Part shown: piece after piece, positions 9,065 to 18,329 of the stretch | Layout: each line of letters begins with the position of its first letter | Numbering within the stretch: position 1 is the first letter of the stretch | From: Porifericola rhodea | GTDB taxonomy: Bacteria > Bacteroidota > Bacteroidia > Cytophagales > Cyclobacteriaceae | Assembly (NCBI RefSeq): GCF_030506305.1 | Contig: NZ_CP119421.1 | Location: 674,354 to 738,353, forward strand | DNA: 64,000 nucleotides | Direction of reading: 5' to 3' | The notes under the pieces: model-generated | The model's input: the letters and a program-made list of their open reading frames with translations, nothing else | Database searches by the model: none | What the model was told of the DNA's origin: nothing | Program-made: the position numbers and the translations under genes

Positions 9065-9976
9065 TTAAACCAGTTTGTTTCTCTTTGACTTTGGCTTAAG
9101 CATAATTTTATCTTTGATTACCAGATAGATACCGCTAAACGTAAAAAGCATTCCTACAGCATGGTAGCCATAGAAAGTTTCTCCCAGAAAAAATATGGCC
9201 ATCAGGCTTCCAAACAAAGGAATAAGGTGAGAGAAGAGTCCTGCTATGTTACCTCCAACTTTACTCACACCATAGTTGAAAAATAAATAAGCTACAAATG
9301 ACGGAAATATCCCCAGATACCCTACAGTAATAAATACATCTTTATTCCAGACAATAGGCTCTGTATTTGACATCTCCCAAAGAAAAAAGGGCAAAAGCAT
9401 AACAACTCCCAAAAAGAAAGTGGTAGCTAAAAAGCTTAAGGGATGCACTTGAGGCCTAAATCTGAGTAGATTGGTATAACCCGCATAAAAGACTATCGCG
9501 CCTATCACCCACAAATCTCCCCGGTTTAAACCTGTGTGAGCCAATGTGCTGATGCTACCCTTAGCCACTAAAGTTAAAGTGCCCAACAACGACACCAGTA
9601 TGCCTACAACCTGTAGTTTTTTAAGCTTCTCATTAAAAAACGCAAAAGACATAAGTACTACTACTACCGGCAAAAAAGATTGCAACAGCAGACTATTAAG
9701 CGCAGTAGTGTCTTGCAGAGCAATGTAAATCATGGTGTTGAAAGCAGTAATGCCTAAAAAAGATATAGAGAGCAAAACCAAAAGTTGCTTACGTATAATA
9801 CAGATGTCCTGCTTTACCTTTTTCCAGGAAAATATAATAACGATAAAGAGGGCCAGAGACCAACGCATAAAAGCAAGGCTGATAGGCGGAACATCCGTAG
9901 CCAAAGCTTTGCTGATTACGACATTGCCTGCCCAGAACAGGGAGGCAAATGTTAGTAGCAGGAAAGGGTTTTTCAT
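9065..9976 (-). CDS. EamA (DMT) family transporter
   Basis: About 303 residues with ten predicted membrane segments in two homologous EamA halves. The first begins KNPFLLLTFASLFWAGNVVI and the second around GDLWVIGAIVFYAGYTN. The motifs FWAGN and PLFGSLMAIFFLGE are typical of the drug/metabolite transporter superfamily. I choose the ATG at 9976, where family members start; a frame-open ATG at 10027 would add 17 polar residues. The substrate (amino acid or metabolite export) is unknown. The gene stands alone. Confidence 0.88.
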   Translation of the reverse strand: MKNPFLLLTFASLFWAGNVVISKALATDVPPISLAFMRWSLALFIVIIFSWKKVKQDICIIRKQLLVLLSISFLGITAFNTMIYIALQDTTALNSLLLQSFLPVVVVLMSFAFFNEKLKKLQVVGILVSLLGTLTLVAKGSISTLAHTGLNRGDLWVIGAIVFYAGYTNLLRFRPQVHPLSFLATTFFLGVVMLLPFFLWEMSNTEPIVWNKDVFITVGYLGIFPSFVAYLFFNYGVSKVGGNIAGLFSHLIPLFGSLMAIFFLGETFYGYHAVGMLFTFSGIYLVIKDKIMLKPKSKRNKLV

Positions 9977-10073
9977 ACCTCTAAGTTGTAATTTGCTCGT
10001 CCGAATCACAATGTCACCAGCGACCAAATTGTTCTGAAATAAATAGAATGATAAGAAATACTCACAAACAAAA

Positions 10074-10098
10074 AATCCCGACTACTAGAGCCGGGATT
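10074..10098 (-). terminator. Terminator after the MG2/plug gene
   Basis: AATCCCG (10074-10080) pairs with CGGGATT (10092-10098). On the minus strand a run of six T follows the stem. It lies 25 bases past the stop of the 10123-12573 gene. Confidence 0.75.
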
Positions 10099-10122
10099 AC
10101 TTTTTACTAACATACTCAAGCA

Positions 10123-12573
10123 TTAGGGCGAAACTTCCTCAGGCTTTTCCACTTTAAAGGAGTATGCTGTACTACCTGCCAGGCCTTCGTTTGTCAGACC
10201 ATTGACCAGCACTCTGTAGCTTGTATTTCTGTCTGCGGTATAGAAGCTAACCATCGCTTTTCCATCTTCCTTGGTTTGGATGTTAGGGTTCCAGTACAAT
10301 GTAGTACGATAGTCGGGCAGGTCTGCCTTACCATCCGCAGTATACTTAGGCGAATAAAACTCTCTGGCTTTATGGTAGCCCCTCTGAGAATGTAATATGA
10401 TATGGTCTGAGGGTTCTACCTCTTCGTATTGTGGCCCGCCTCTTTTGGTATAAAGAGCAATAACACCATTACCTCCTCGGCCACCGTATATCGCTGCCGA
10501 TGGGCCTTTTAGAACTTCAACTCTATCAAGATCAAACTGGTTAATGGTTGAAAGTGCCGAAGCATCTACAGGCATACCATCAATCAGGTAAAGTGGAGCA
10601 CCTCCTCCTCTGATAGAAGCCCGATAATCATACATACCTGATCTCAATATATTTACTCCCGGAATTCTACCTTGTAAAGATTCCAGTATATTTCCTGAAG
10701 AAGCAACCGGAAGCGTACTTGCGTCTATCACCACATCTGCCCGGGTATGCAACCTGAAGGGCTCTACTATTTCTTGTCGCCTTTCCTGCACCACAATTTC
10801 TTTAAGAAGCATTTCTTTCAGACCTACCTGCATTGACTGCTCTACCGAAGCCTGGTTAGCGCTGCGGCTTACAAACTTTTCTGTACTTGCCACTAGTTCA
10901 TCGGCATATACACTTTCAGCTTCTTCACTCCACTGAGGTACAAAGCCAGCTTCATCCATCAGTACTTTTACATCTCGTCTACCTTTAGCAGTGGTACCCT
11001 GGATCACAAACTCTACGCTATCGTAATAGTCAAATCCTTCAAAAGAGAAATATCCGTTTTTGTCAGTTTCTTCTACTAAAAATATATCTGGCTGATCTTT
11101 AACATACAGAATTACCTCACCGTTCTCTACGGGGGTGCCATTGTCTTTTTCCAGCTTACCATCTACAGAAAGCGCATTTTTACGGTTTTGAGTAATTTGA
11201 GGCAGCTCTTCATACCAGTTAAATCTACGCCAGCCATGCGTCATCATCACCAGCGAAAGTGCCTCTTTTTTCTCTGCATTTATATCTTTAAAATAGTAAT
11301 CCGGCTGCTCAATATGGCCTTTTAGCTCTGAGCTAAGCAACAAATGAGCGTTCAAGCTTCTTTTTTCCTGATCTTCAGGCACCAGTTCCTCATCAGTAAC
11401 AGCCATTGACAAATTAGCTGCTACTGGCTTACCTTCAGCATCAAAAGTCTCAATACTTAGTTTTACCTGCTCTCTTTGCAGATAGTCAGGTTCATGCGTG
11501 CTAATCTTAAGTTGTAGTTGCTTTTCCGGATGTAAAAACACCAGTCTTTCTGCCAGTGGCTGTCCTTGTGTATCAGATAAAGTAATGCGGTTAATACCTG
11601 CTGGCAGATCATTTTTGGCAAGTTTCACAATTTGACTTTCACCTTCCAGCATCACTTTTTCTGTATGGAGGAGTTTGTCGTTTCCAACTACTGCAAGAAG
11701 TAGCGGAGAGGCCCCTTCTCCTTTAGTATGTATGTTGACCTGAATAAACTCTGCATCAGCGTATTCTTTAACCCGCAAGCCATAACCCTGATTTTTGACT
11801 TGCGGAAGAACGTATTTCTCCTGGCTTCCGTCAGCTAAACTTACTACAGCAGTATAGTTTTTACCCGCTTCAGGGATAAATTCTACCGCTCCCATACCCT
11901 CATGTGTCGTTTCAAAACTAAGTATAGAGTTACCTTCAGCATCCACTATTTCACCTCTTGCATCTACACTCTTACCTTGCTTATCAATAGCTTTAAATGC
12001 TAGCCGGGTATGAATGCCAGCTACCCAATCCCCTCCTTCAGGAAAAAACTGTAGGTCAGCCAACTGGCTCGTATACTTATCACTAATTGTAGTACCCAAT
12101 GAAGGTTCAGCTCTAGCCTGCCACACACGAATATTTTTGCGAAAAAATTGTGCATCATCAAAATTACGCATCCAATCGGTATAAGATATCAGTTGGTAAG
12201 CACCTGACTCCAAAGTGTCTGGCAAGCTAATGCTAGCCTCAGCTTTACCATCCTGCGCAGCTAGCTTGATTTGCTTAATGCTTTCGCCTTCTTCATTCAG
12301 TATATCAACGTACAAAAGAGCATCTTGAGGAAGGGGCTGGTTGGTGGCAGCTTCTACCAGATATGCCTTAAGCCATACAGTTTCGCCTGCCACGTACTGT
12401 GACTTGTCCAGGTGAAGGTATAGCTTTTCAGAATTGTAGTTGACCCTATAGGTCTCAAGCTTGTTTTTTATAGTATCAATCAGCCCCTGTATGGGGTCAT
12501 CTTTCCATATAAACGCCGATAGTCCAAAGAAAAGGACCAGACAGGCAAGTAGGCTTATTTTATATTTTTTCAT
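10123..12573 (-). CDS. Envelope protein with MG2 macroglobulin domain and TonB-receptor plug, no barrel
   Basis: The start at 12573 gives the signal MKKYKISLLACLVLFFGLSA; an ATG 21 bases upstream is possible. The protein of about 816 residues has an MG2-type domain near residues 50-150 (KLYLHLDKSQYVAGETVWLK), further beta-sandwich domains, and a C-terminal TonB-receptor plug (about 610-740) with GRIPGVNIL, PLYLIDGMPVDAS and RVEVLKGPSAAIYGGRGGNG. The roughly 600-residue outer-membrane barrel that should follow a plug is absent. The architecture recurs in Bacteroidota, where it has been suggested to act with peptidase or TonB machinery, but its function is not established. It is monocistronic with a terminator. 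Confidence 0.85.
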   Translation of the reverse strand: MKKYKISLLACLVLFFGLSAFIWKDDPIQGLIDTIKNKLETYRVNYNSEKLYLHLDKSQYVAGETVWLKAYLVEAATNQPLPQDALLYVDILNEEGESIKQIKLAAQDGKAEASISLPDTLESGAYQLISYTDWMRNFDDAQFFRKNIRVWQARAEPSLGTTISDKYTSQLADLQFFPEGGDWVAGIHTRLAFKAIDKQGKSVDARGEIVDAEGNSILSFETTHEGMGAVEFIPEAGKNYTAVVSLADGSQEKYVLPQVKNQGYGLRVKEYADAEFIQVNIHTKGEGASPLLLAVVGNDKLLHTEKVMLEGESQIVKLAKNDLPAGINRITLSDTQGQPLAERLVFLHPEKQLQLKISTHEPDYLQREQVKLSIETFDAEGKPVAANLSMAVTDEELVPEDQEKRSLNAHLLLSSELKGHIEQPDYYFKDINAEKKEALSLVMMTHGWRRFNWYEELPQITQNRKNALSVDGKLEKDNGTPVENGEVILYVKDQPDIFLVEETDKNGYFSFEGFDYYDSVEFVIQGTTAKGRRDVKVLMDEAGFVPQWSEEAESVYADELVASTEKFVSRSANQASVEQSMQVGLKEMLLKEIVVQERRQEIVEPFRLHTRADVVIDASTLPVASSGNILESLQGRIPGVNILRSGMYDYRASIRGGGAPLYLIDGMPVDASALSTINQFDLDRVEVLKGPSAAIYGGRGGNGVIALYTKRGGPQYEEVEPSDHIILHSQRGYHKAREFYSPKYTADGKADLPDYRTTLYWNPNIQTKEDGKAMVSFYTADRNTSYRVLVNGLTNEGLAGSTAYSFKVEKPEEVSP

Positions 12574-12782
12574 CTGTTTACAGTTTTGAGTCATAGCTTA
12601 GATACCGCGACAACATGTATCCGGTTTGTGCTAAGCTTTCTATACTATTACAAAGCTTAGACAAGAGAAAATGTTCCGCATTCAGGTGTATAACGCCCTA
12701 TAAATCAGAATGGTATAGTAGACCTGTATTTCAGAAGGAATTATGCTGCACATTGGCTTAGCAAGCATAAAACACAAAAAAA

Positions 12783-12803
12783 CCGAACACCCTTAGTGTT
12801 CGG
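12783..12803 (-). terminator. Strong terminator after the 12835-13350 gene
   Basis: CCGAACAC (12783-12790) and GTGTTCGG (12796-12803) form a perfect 8-bp stem with a 5-base loop. On the minus strand it is followed by seven T. Confidence 0.85.
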
Positions 12804-12834
12804 TCTTAGCATTGTATATTTAAATTTGAGGTAG

Positions 12835-13350
12835 TTATCTTGAAAGATCCATCACCAGCTCCATTCTCATGTAATGTCCACCACTTACCTCAGTGGTACT
12901 TTTTTCTTCTTTAATTGAGATGGTAGCTTCTTCATTTTCCAGAGATCTAATTTCTACATGCATCTCTTTATCCTGCGCATTGAGCACTATTGTTTGAGCG
13001 TTTTTTACTCTCCACATTCCTTTTTGAATTTGCTGGTCTGGAAGTAGAATTTCGTAAGAGTAATCATCTTTAAAGTTGAAAACTGTACCGGAAGGTATGC
13101 CTTTAAATCCACGTCTAAATTTATGTGCTAAAGCCGAAGGGTTGAAGTTTCTGCCTGTTCTGCTGGAAAGGTGTACTGCCATCTCCTCAAAATGTTCATC
13201 TATCTGTTTTCCGTTAATGTACATTTCCTGGCTGCGGAGATACCATTTGCCTACAATTTTGTGTCCTATGTTTAGATCTTCTGCTTCATCCACAGGTGAG
13301 AAAGCAAAGACAAACCATGAGCATATACATATAATACCAAAGTGTCTCAT
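12835..13350 (-). CDS. Secreted lipocalin-like protein of unknown role
   Basis: From the ATG at 13350 the protein starts with a signal peptide, MRHFGIICICSWFVFAFS; a start four codons upstream is equally open. The mature part begins IVGKWYLRSQEMYINGKQI and contains VFNFKDDYSYEILLPDQQ and GMWRVKNAQTIVLN. This is the layout of small lipocalin-like/DUF4488-like proteins of Bacteroidota, a beta barrel that opens with a 'G-W' strand. No ligand can be predicted. It stands alone with its own terminator. Confidence 0.6.
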   Translation of the reverse strand: MRHFGIICICSWFVFAFSPVDEAEDLNIGHKIVGKWYLRSQEMYINGKQIDEHFEEMAVHLSSRTGRNFNPSALAHKFRRGFKGIPSGTVFNFKDDYSYEILLPDQQIQKGMWRVKNAQTIVLNAQDKEMHVEIRSLENEEATISIKEEKSTTEVSGGHYMRMELVMDLSR

Positions 13351-13472
13351 AACGTATTGCATCTGATAATATTATAAAAGTACAAAAACATCTACACATT
13401 TTTATACTTTATCTAGATTAGTTTTGATGCAATCTCAAAGACACTTTAAATATGAACAAAATACTCTTAGCG

Positions 13473-15584
13473 TTATCCTTTCTTAATAAATGAAAGAGCC
13501 AAACGTAGTTTGTAATATGGATACCGCTCTTTAAAATGTACAAATAGCTCTTTTAAACCTTCTGGCTTAGCTAGTTTATACCAGGCCTGCATAATTTCAT
13601 TAATCTCAGTATCGCTGATATAGGTGGAGATATCTACAGCTTCTCCTTTCTCATAGAGATATGCGATATGGCTATAGACGGTGATAACATTGATGCCTCT
13701 TTCTTTAGCAATTTCTTCAGGGCTAGCTCCCTGCTTAAGCATTGTAAAAGTCTCCTGATAAGTTTTTCCCTTAATATTTTTAGGGCTACTCTCCTTCATC
13801 ACATAAGTTTTGATAGCATCCAGAAAAATAGTTCCGTACTTGTCTAGCTTATGCTGTCCTACTCCAGATATACTCGCCATATCGCTTAGGTACATGGGTC
13901 TTTCGGAAACCATTTCCTGTAAGGTAGAGTCATTAAATATGACATAGGCAGGCACATCCTCATGCCGGGCCAGGTTTTTCCGCACATCCCTCAAATGGTT
14001 AAAAAGTGCATCTTCAAAAGTGGCGGTCTTACTTTTAATTTTGGTTCCGCTGAGCGGAGCATGACTTGGCCTGGTAAGCTTTACCTGATGACCATTAAAA
14101 AGTACCTCATCTCCAATATGTGTTACTTTAAGCTTGTTAAAATTGGTAAAATCAATTTCCAGAAGTCCCTGGTTAATCATTTGACCAATGTAGCTTAGCC
14201 AGTCTTCTTTGGAGATATCTTTGCCTGCTCCAAATGTCTTGATCTGGTCAAAACCCATGCTTAAGATTTCTTTACGTTCAGAGCCTCGCAGTACATCTAC
14301 CAGCATGTTAACACCTACATTGTCGTTCAGTCTTTTAACTGCCGATAATGCTTTCTGAGAGATTACAGTACCTTCAAAATATTCTGGAGGATTCAGGCAA
14401 TTGTCGCAATGGCCGCAGGGCTGCGAGCGGTGCTCGCCAAAGTAGCTCAGAATCATATTGGTACGGCAGCTGGTAGCCTGCCCAAACTCCAGCATACGGT
14501 TGAGTTTAGAGCGCTGTACTATTTTAAAAGACTCATCAGCCTGGCTATCATCTATAAATTGCCGTAAAATCTGTGCATCCTGAAAGCTGAAGTAAAGAAT
14601 GGTGTCGGAAGCTAAACCGTCTCTACCGGCCCTACCTATCTCCTGATAATAGCTTTCAATATTTTTAGGCAAATTAAAGTGCAGCACATAGCGTATGTTA
14701 GGCTTGTCTATACCCATACCAAAAGCAATGGTAGCACAGATTACTTTAATTTCATCCTGCTGAAAAGCCTGCTGAATACGATTACGCTCATCAGCTTTAA
14801 GTTCTGCGTGATAATAGGCTGCTTTAATACCAACTTCGCAAAGCGCAGCAGATACTTTTTCTGTAGACTTACGGCTCAGGCAGTAGATAATACCGCATTC
14901 ATCTTTCCGCTGTATTACATAATCTTTAATAACGTTAAGGCGTTGTACAGAGCCCTGTACCTGTAGATGCAGATTTTTACGTTCAAAGCTAGATAAAAAC
15001 TTATGAGGCTTGCGTAAGGCCAGCTTCTCCGCAATGTCTGTCTGAGTGGCTTTATCGGCAGTGGCGGTAAGTGCCATATAGGGTACGTGAGGAAAATGCT
15101 GCATCAGCTCTGGCAGGCGGGTATACTCCTGTCTGAAATCATTTCCCCAGATAGAAACACAATGGGCCTCATCTATAGCGATGAAACTTACTTTCTTTCG
15201 TTTAATATAAGAGATAAAAGAAGCACTTACGGCCCTCTCCGGCGAGATGTACAACAACTTCAGAATACCTTCTTCTATCTGCTCTTTAATTCTGCGATTA
15301 TCTTCAGCAGTATTACTACTATTCAGTGCGGCAGCAGCAATTCCGTTAGCCAGCATAGCATCTACCTGGTCTTGCATAAGGGCTATCAAGGGTGATATTA
15401 CCAGAGTAAAGCCTTCTAAAGCCAGTGCCGGCAACTGATAGCAGAGCGACTTTCCGCCGCCGGTAGGCATAATAATCAGACTGTCTTTTTTTGCTAGCGT
15501 ATGCCTGACAATCTCTTCCTGCTGCGGACGAAAACTATCGTAACCAAAATACTTTTTAAGAAACTGATGTATATCTACTGACAT
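13473..15584 (-). CDS. recQ: ATP-dependent DNA helicase RecQ
   Basis: This 703-residue superfamily 2 helicase has Walker A MPTGGGKS (Lys45), the DEAH box IDEAHCVSIW, motif VI ESYYQEIGRAGRDG, the RecQ-C-terminal zinc cysteines (CRTNMILSYFGE, then CGHCDNC), a winged helix and an HRDC domain around residues 520-600. The C-terminal 80 residues carry the HTH_40-like segment found in Bacteroidota RecQ (GASPEEIAKERGINVITVY). It unwinds DNA 3' to 5' in recombination and fork repair. In the aromatic-rich loop region it reads CVSIWGNDFRQEY rather than the common CVSQWGHDFRPEY, a modest variation. A DUF3820 gene lies just upstream on the same strand and may be cotranscribed. Confidence 0.97.
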   Translation of the reverse strand: MSVDIHQFLKKYFGYDSFRPQQEEIVRHTLAKKDSLIIMPTGGGKSLCYQLPALALEGFTLVISPLIALMQDQVDAMLANGIAAAALNSSNTAEDNRRIKEQIEEGILKLLYISPERAVSASFISYIKRKKVSFIAIDEAHCVSIWGNDFRQEYTRLPELMQHFPHVPYMALTATADKATQTDIAEKLALRKPHKFLSSFERKNLHLQVQGSVQRLNVIKDYVIQRKDECGIIYCLSRKSTEKVSAALCEVGIKAAYYHAELKADERNRIQQAFQQDEIKVICATIAFGMGIDKPNIRYVLHFNLPKNIESYYQEIGRAGRDGLASDTILYFSFQDAQILRQFIDDSQADESFKIVQRSKLNRMLEFGQATSCRTNMILSYFGEHRSQPCGHCDNCLNPPEYFEGTVISQKALSAVKRLNDNVGVNMLVDVLRGSERKEILSMGFDQIKTFGAGKDISKEDWLSYIGQMINQGLLEIDFTNFNKLKVTHIGDEVLFNGHQVKLTRPSHAPLSGTKIKSKTATFEDALFNHLRDVRKNLARHEDVPAYVIFNDSTLQEMVSERPMYLSDMASISGVGQHKLDKYGTIFLDAIKTYVMKESSPKNIKGKTYQETFTMLKQGASPEEIAKERGINVITVYSHIAYLYEKGEAVDISTYISDTEINEIMQAWYKLAKPEGLKELFVHFKERYPYYKLRLALSFIKKG

Positions 15585-15637
15585 GAAAATGCTTAAAGAT
15601 TATAATTTGCTCAAAAGCAGGGCAGGTAAATACTGTT

Positions 15638-15859
15638 TTACTTTTTTTTGAGTGGGTGAAGCAGATAGTCTAACCCATTACTTTTGATCACCAGCATGGT
15701 AGACAAGAGCATACCCAGCTTGCCCTGAGGAAAACCCTTATTAGCAAACCATTCCAGGTAGCTTACCGGCAAATCGCAAAGCAGACGGTCTTTGTACTTA
15801 CCAAAAGGCATTTTCATGCGTACAAGGTTTTCTAAAATCTGGGGTTGCAACTCTTCCAT
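15638..15859 (-). CDS. Small DUF3820 family protein
   Basis: I choose the ATG at 15859 (73 residues, MEELQPQILENLV), since the alternative at 15907 adds a stretch unlike the family. The core KMPFGKYKDRLLCDLPVSYLEWF followed by GFPQGKLG is diagnostic of DUF3820, a small domain also found at the C-terminus of some exonuclease-like proteins. Its molecular role is unknown. It lies 53 bases upstream of recQ on the same strand, which suggests cotranscription and a nucleic-acid link, but that is inference. Confidence 0.8.
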   Translation of the reverse strand: MEELQPQILENLVRMKMPFGKYKDRLLCDLPVSYLEWFANKGFPQGKLGMLLSTMLVIKSNGLDYLLHPLKKK

Positions 15860-16057
15860 AGTAAGTGTGCCGTGGGCTGATGATGTTTTTGAAAAAAGAA
15901 GAACCACAAAAGTAAATTTTTAGATCCGTTTTTCCTTAAGTCTGATACGATATATGAGCCAGGATTTTACTTCATCTTCCCTTTTATGAATATTGGCGTG
16001 AATAGCCTATTTTACGATGACTAAACGGACTTATACACTTATACTAAACCTAAACTC

Positions 16058-17425
16058 ATGAAAAACATTTATGTCAACCGCAGGCATTTTTTAAAATCAG
16101 CATCAGCCTCTCTTGCACTTTCTACTCTTGGCCCCGGAGGGCTGGACGTTATCTTTCAGGAGAAGCCTTACCGTGTTGGCCTTATTGGCACCGGCTGGTA
16201 TGGTAAAAGTGACCTTTTTCGCCTGATGCAGGTAGCCCCGGTAGAGGTAATCTCGCTTTGCGATGTAGACAAAAATATGCTGACGGAAGCAGCACAACTG
16301 GTAAGCCAGCGCCAAAAGTCTGGCAAAAGTCCGCGCCTGTATAACGATTATCGTAAAATGCTGGCCGAGAGCGAGCTCGATATTGTACTAATCGGCTCTC
16401 CTGACCACTGGCATGCTTTACAAACTATTGACGCATTGAAGGCAGGCACACATGTGTACGTACAAAAACCTATAAGTGTGGATGTGATGGAAGGCGAAGC
16501 CATGTTGGCTGCCGCTCGCAAATACAACAGGGTGGTACAGGTAGGAACTCAGCGGAAAAGTACGCCACACCTTATAGAAGCAAAAAAGAACATTGTAGAT
16601 AAAAGCATGTTGGGTAAGATATCTCATGTAGAGATGTGCTGCTACTATCATATGCGCGCCAATGGGAACCCTCCGGTACAGCCAGTACCCGACTTTCTGG
16701 ACTATGAAATGTGGACTGGCCCTGCTCCATTACGCCCCTATGACGGACTGCCACACCGGCGCTGGTGGCGTACATTTATGGAGTACGGTAATGGCATTAT
16801 GGGCGATATGTGTATTCATATGCTGGACACCGTCCGCTGGATGATTGACCTGGGCTGGCCTAAAAAAATCAGCTCAACGGGCGGCATATATGTGCAGAAA
16901 GAGGGTAAATCTAATATAGCAGATACCCAATCCGCAGTATTTGAGTATGATGACCTTAATTGTGTGTGGACACACCGTAGCTGGGGTACACCCGCCGATC
17001 CTGAATACCCCTGGGCTTTTAAAATTTACGGAGAAAAAGGTACTCTTAAGGCCAGTGTCATGAAGTATGAATTTGTACCCCAGGGGGGTGGTACTCCCAT
17101 TCAAAAAGATGTGATTTACGAAAGAGAAAAGTACCCAGAAGACCTGAAGGAAAAAGACATAGAACTACATGCCGCACCTGCTACCCGCCTGCATATGCTT
17201 GATTTCTTATCAGCTATAAAAAATGGAGGTCGGCCAGTAGCCGATATAGAAGAAGGCCATATATCTACTGCCAGCTGTATTCTGGCTAATTTATCTATGC
17301 AGACCCAAAGACCTTTGGTTTACGATCATCAGAAACGACAAATTGTAAACGATAGAGAGGCAAATGGCTTACTACAGCGAAGCTACCGTGAGCCCTGGAT
17401 ACATCCAGACCCTAAAAATGTGTAA
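16058..17425 (+). CDS. Tat-exported Gfo/Idh/MocA family oxidoreductase
   Basis: The 455-residue protein begins with a twin-arginine signal, NRRHFLKSASASLALSTLG. The Rossmann part follows at about residue 38 (YRVGLIGTGWYGKSDLF), with the family's HVYVQKPISVDVMEGE lysine motif. The C-terminal alpha/beta domain contains GDMCIHMLDTVRWMIDLGWP. Such proteins oxidize or reduce sugars, inositols or sugar derivatives with tightly bound NAD(P) in the periplasm. It is not linked to a sugar operon here and ends in a terminator. It is one of three exported members of this family in the window. Confidence 0.88.
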   Translation: MKNIYVNRRHFLKSASASLALSTLGPGGLDVIFQEKPYRVGLIGTGWYGKSDLFRLMQVAPVEVISLCDVDKNMLTEAAQLVSQRQKSGKSPRLYNDYRKMLAESELDIVLIGSPDHWHALQTIDALKAGTHVYVQKPISVDVMEGEAMLAAARKYNRVVQVGTQRKSTPHLIEAKKNIVDKSMLGKISHVEMCCYYHMRANGNPPVQPVPDFLDYEMWTGPAPLRPYDGLPHRRWWRTFMEYGNGIMGDMCIHMLDTVRWMIDLGWPKKISSTGGIYVQKEGKSNIADTQSAVFEYDDLNCVWTHRSWGTPADPEYPWAFKIYGEKGTLKASVMKYEFVPQGGGTPIQKDVIYEREKYPEDLKEKDIELHAAPATRLHMLDFLSAIKNGGRPVADIEEGHISTASCILANLSMQTQRPLVYDHQKRQIVNDREANGLLQRSYREPWIHPDPKNV

Positions 17426-17765
17426 AATGCAAAGCGTAGCTGATTTAAATTGGCTACGTTTTTTTGTCACTATCAATTTTAAAATTGTGCTTTTAATTAA
17501 CAGGCGTCAAACTTATGATAAAAAATATGAACTGATAAGTTGTTATCGGAGTTGATACTGTTCGGTGAGCTCAAAAATAAATTAAAGACATTTTTTATAA
17601 GTGTCATTATAAGCAAATTAATACTACTCTACTTAATATAGGCACTACAGAATAACTAATAAGGCATTATAAACCTACTTATACTACACTCAATAAATAT
17701 ACGTATTTGCTTGTATTGTCTTATATAACACGCTTAATTGCAATCTTTTACACATAAATTTTTTC
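17426..17765. other. 340-base AT-rich gap upstream of the phytochrome operon
   Basis: A terminator for the upstream oxidoreductase lies at 17435-17464. A 7-bp inverted repeat, AACTTAT (17510-17516) with ATAAGTT (17535-17541), lies in the middle. The rest is AT-rich and should hold the promoter of the heme oxygenase operon, but I find no convincing TAnnTTTG box and no coding remnant. Confidence 0.4.
17435..17464 (+). terminator. Terminator after the 16058-17425 gene
   Basis: CGTAGC (17435-17440) pairs with GCTACG (17453-17458), and seven T in a row follow on the plus strand. Confidence 0.7.
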
Positions 17766-18329
17766 ATGATATTAAATGACTTAAAGGAGCATACTTCACT
17801 GCAGCACAAACAGTTAGAGTCACATCCCTTACTTCATCAACTTACATCTGACGATCTGACTCTGACTAAGTATTCTACCATTTTAAGAAAGTTTTATGGA
17901 TTTTTTTCTCCTTTGGAAGAGCGCATCGCTACTCATATCTCAAAAGAACAATTAGCTGATCTGGAGAAGCGAAGAAAATCATCATTACTTTTGTTAGACC
18001 TTGAGAGGTTGGAGCAAACACTTCCTACTCAGATTTGCGAAGATTTACCCGAAATTAAAAATACTGCTCAGGCGCTGGGCACGCTGTATGTGATGGAAGG
18101 CTCTACCCTGGGAGGGCAGATGATTGCCAGGCAACTCCATAAATCTCTGGGGCTTTCGCCAGAACGAGGTACTGCTTTTTTTTATGGTTATGGTAAAGAT
18201 ACCGGCAAGCAGTGGAAAAGATTTCAAGCTGCTTTAACACAATTTTCTGAGGAGGAGCCACAGTATCAGAGAGCTATCTATGGCGCTCAGAACACTTTTT
18301 CAAAATTTTATAACTGGCTTCACGTATGA
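17766..18329 (+). CDS. bphO: Biliverdin-producing heme oxygenase (BphO type)
   Basis: This 187-residue protein matches the bacteriophytochrome-linked heme oxygenases. The N-terminal helix HTSLQHKQLESHPLL carries the proximal heme ligand, probably His14, and LGTLYVMEGSTLGGQMIAR is the distal helix with its glycine-rich kink. It opens heme to biliverdin IX-alpha, CO and iron. Its stop overlaps the start of the phytochrome gene (ATGA at 18326-18329), so the chromophore-making enzyme and its apoprotein are translationally coupled. This arrangement is known for BphO-BphP pairs and strengthens both assignments. Confidence 0.93.
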   Translation: MILNDLKEHTSLQHKQLESHPLLHQLTSDDLTLTKYSTILRKFYGFFSPLEERIATHISKEQLADLEKRRKSSLLLLDLERLEQTLPTQICEDLPEIKNTAQALGTLYVMEGSTLGGQMIARQLHKSLGLSPERGTAFFYGYGKDTGKQWKRFQAALTQFSEEEPQYQRAIYGAQNTFSKFYNWLHV

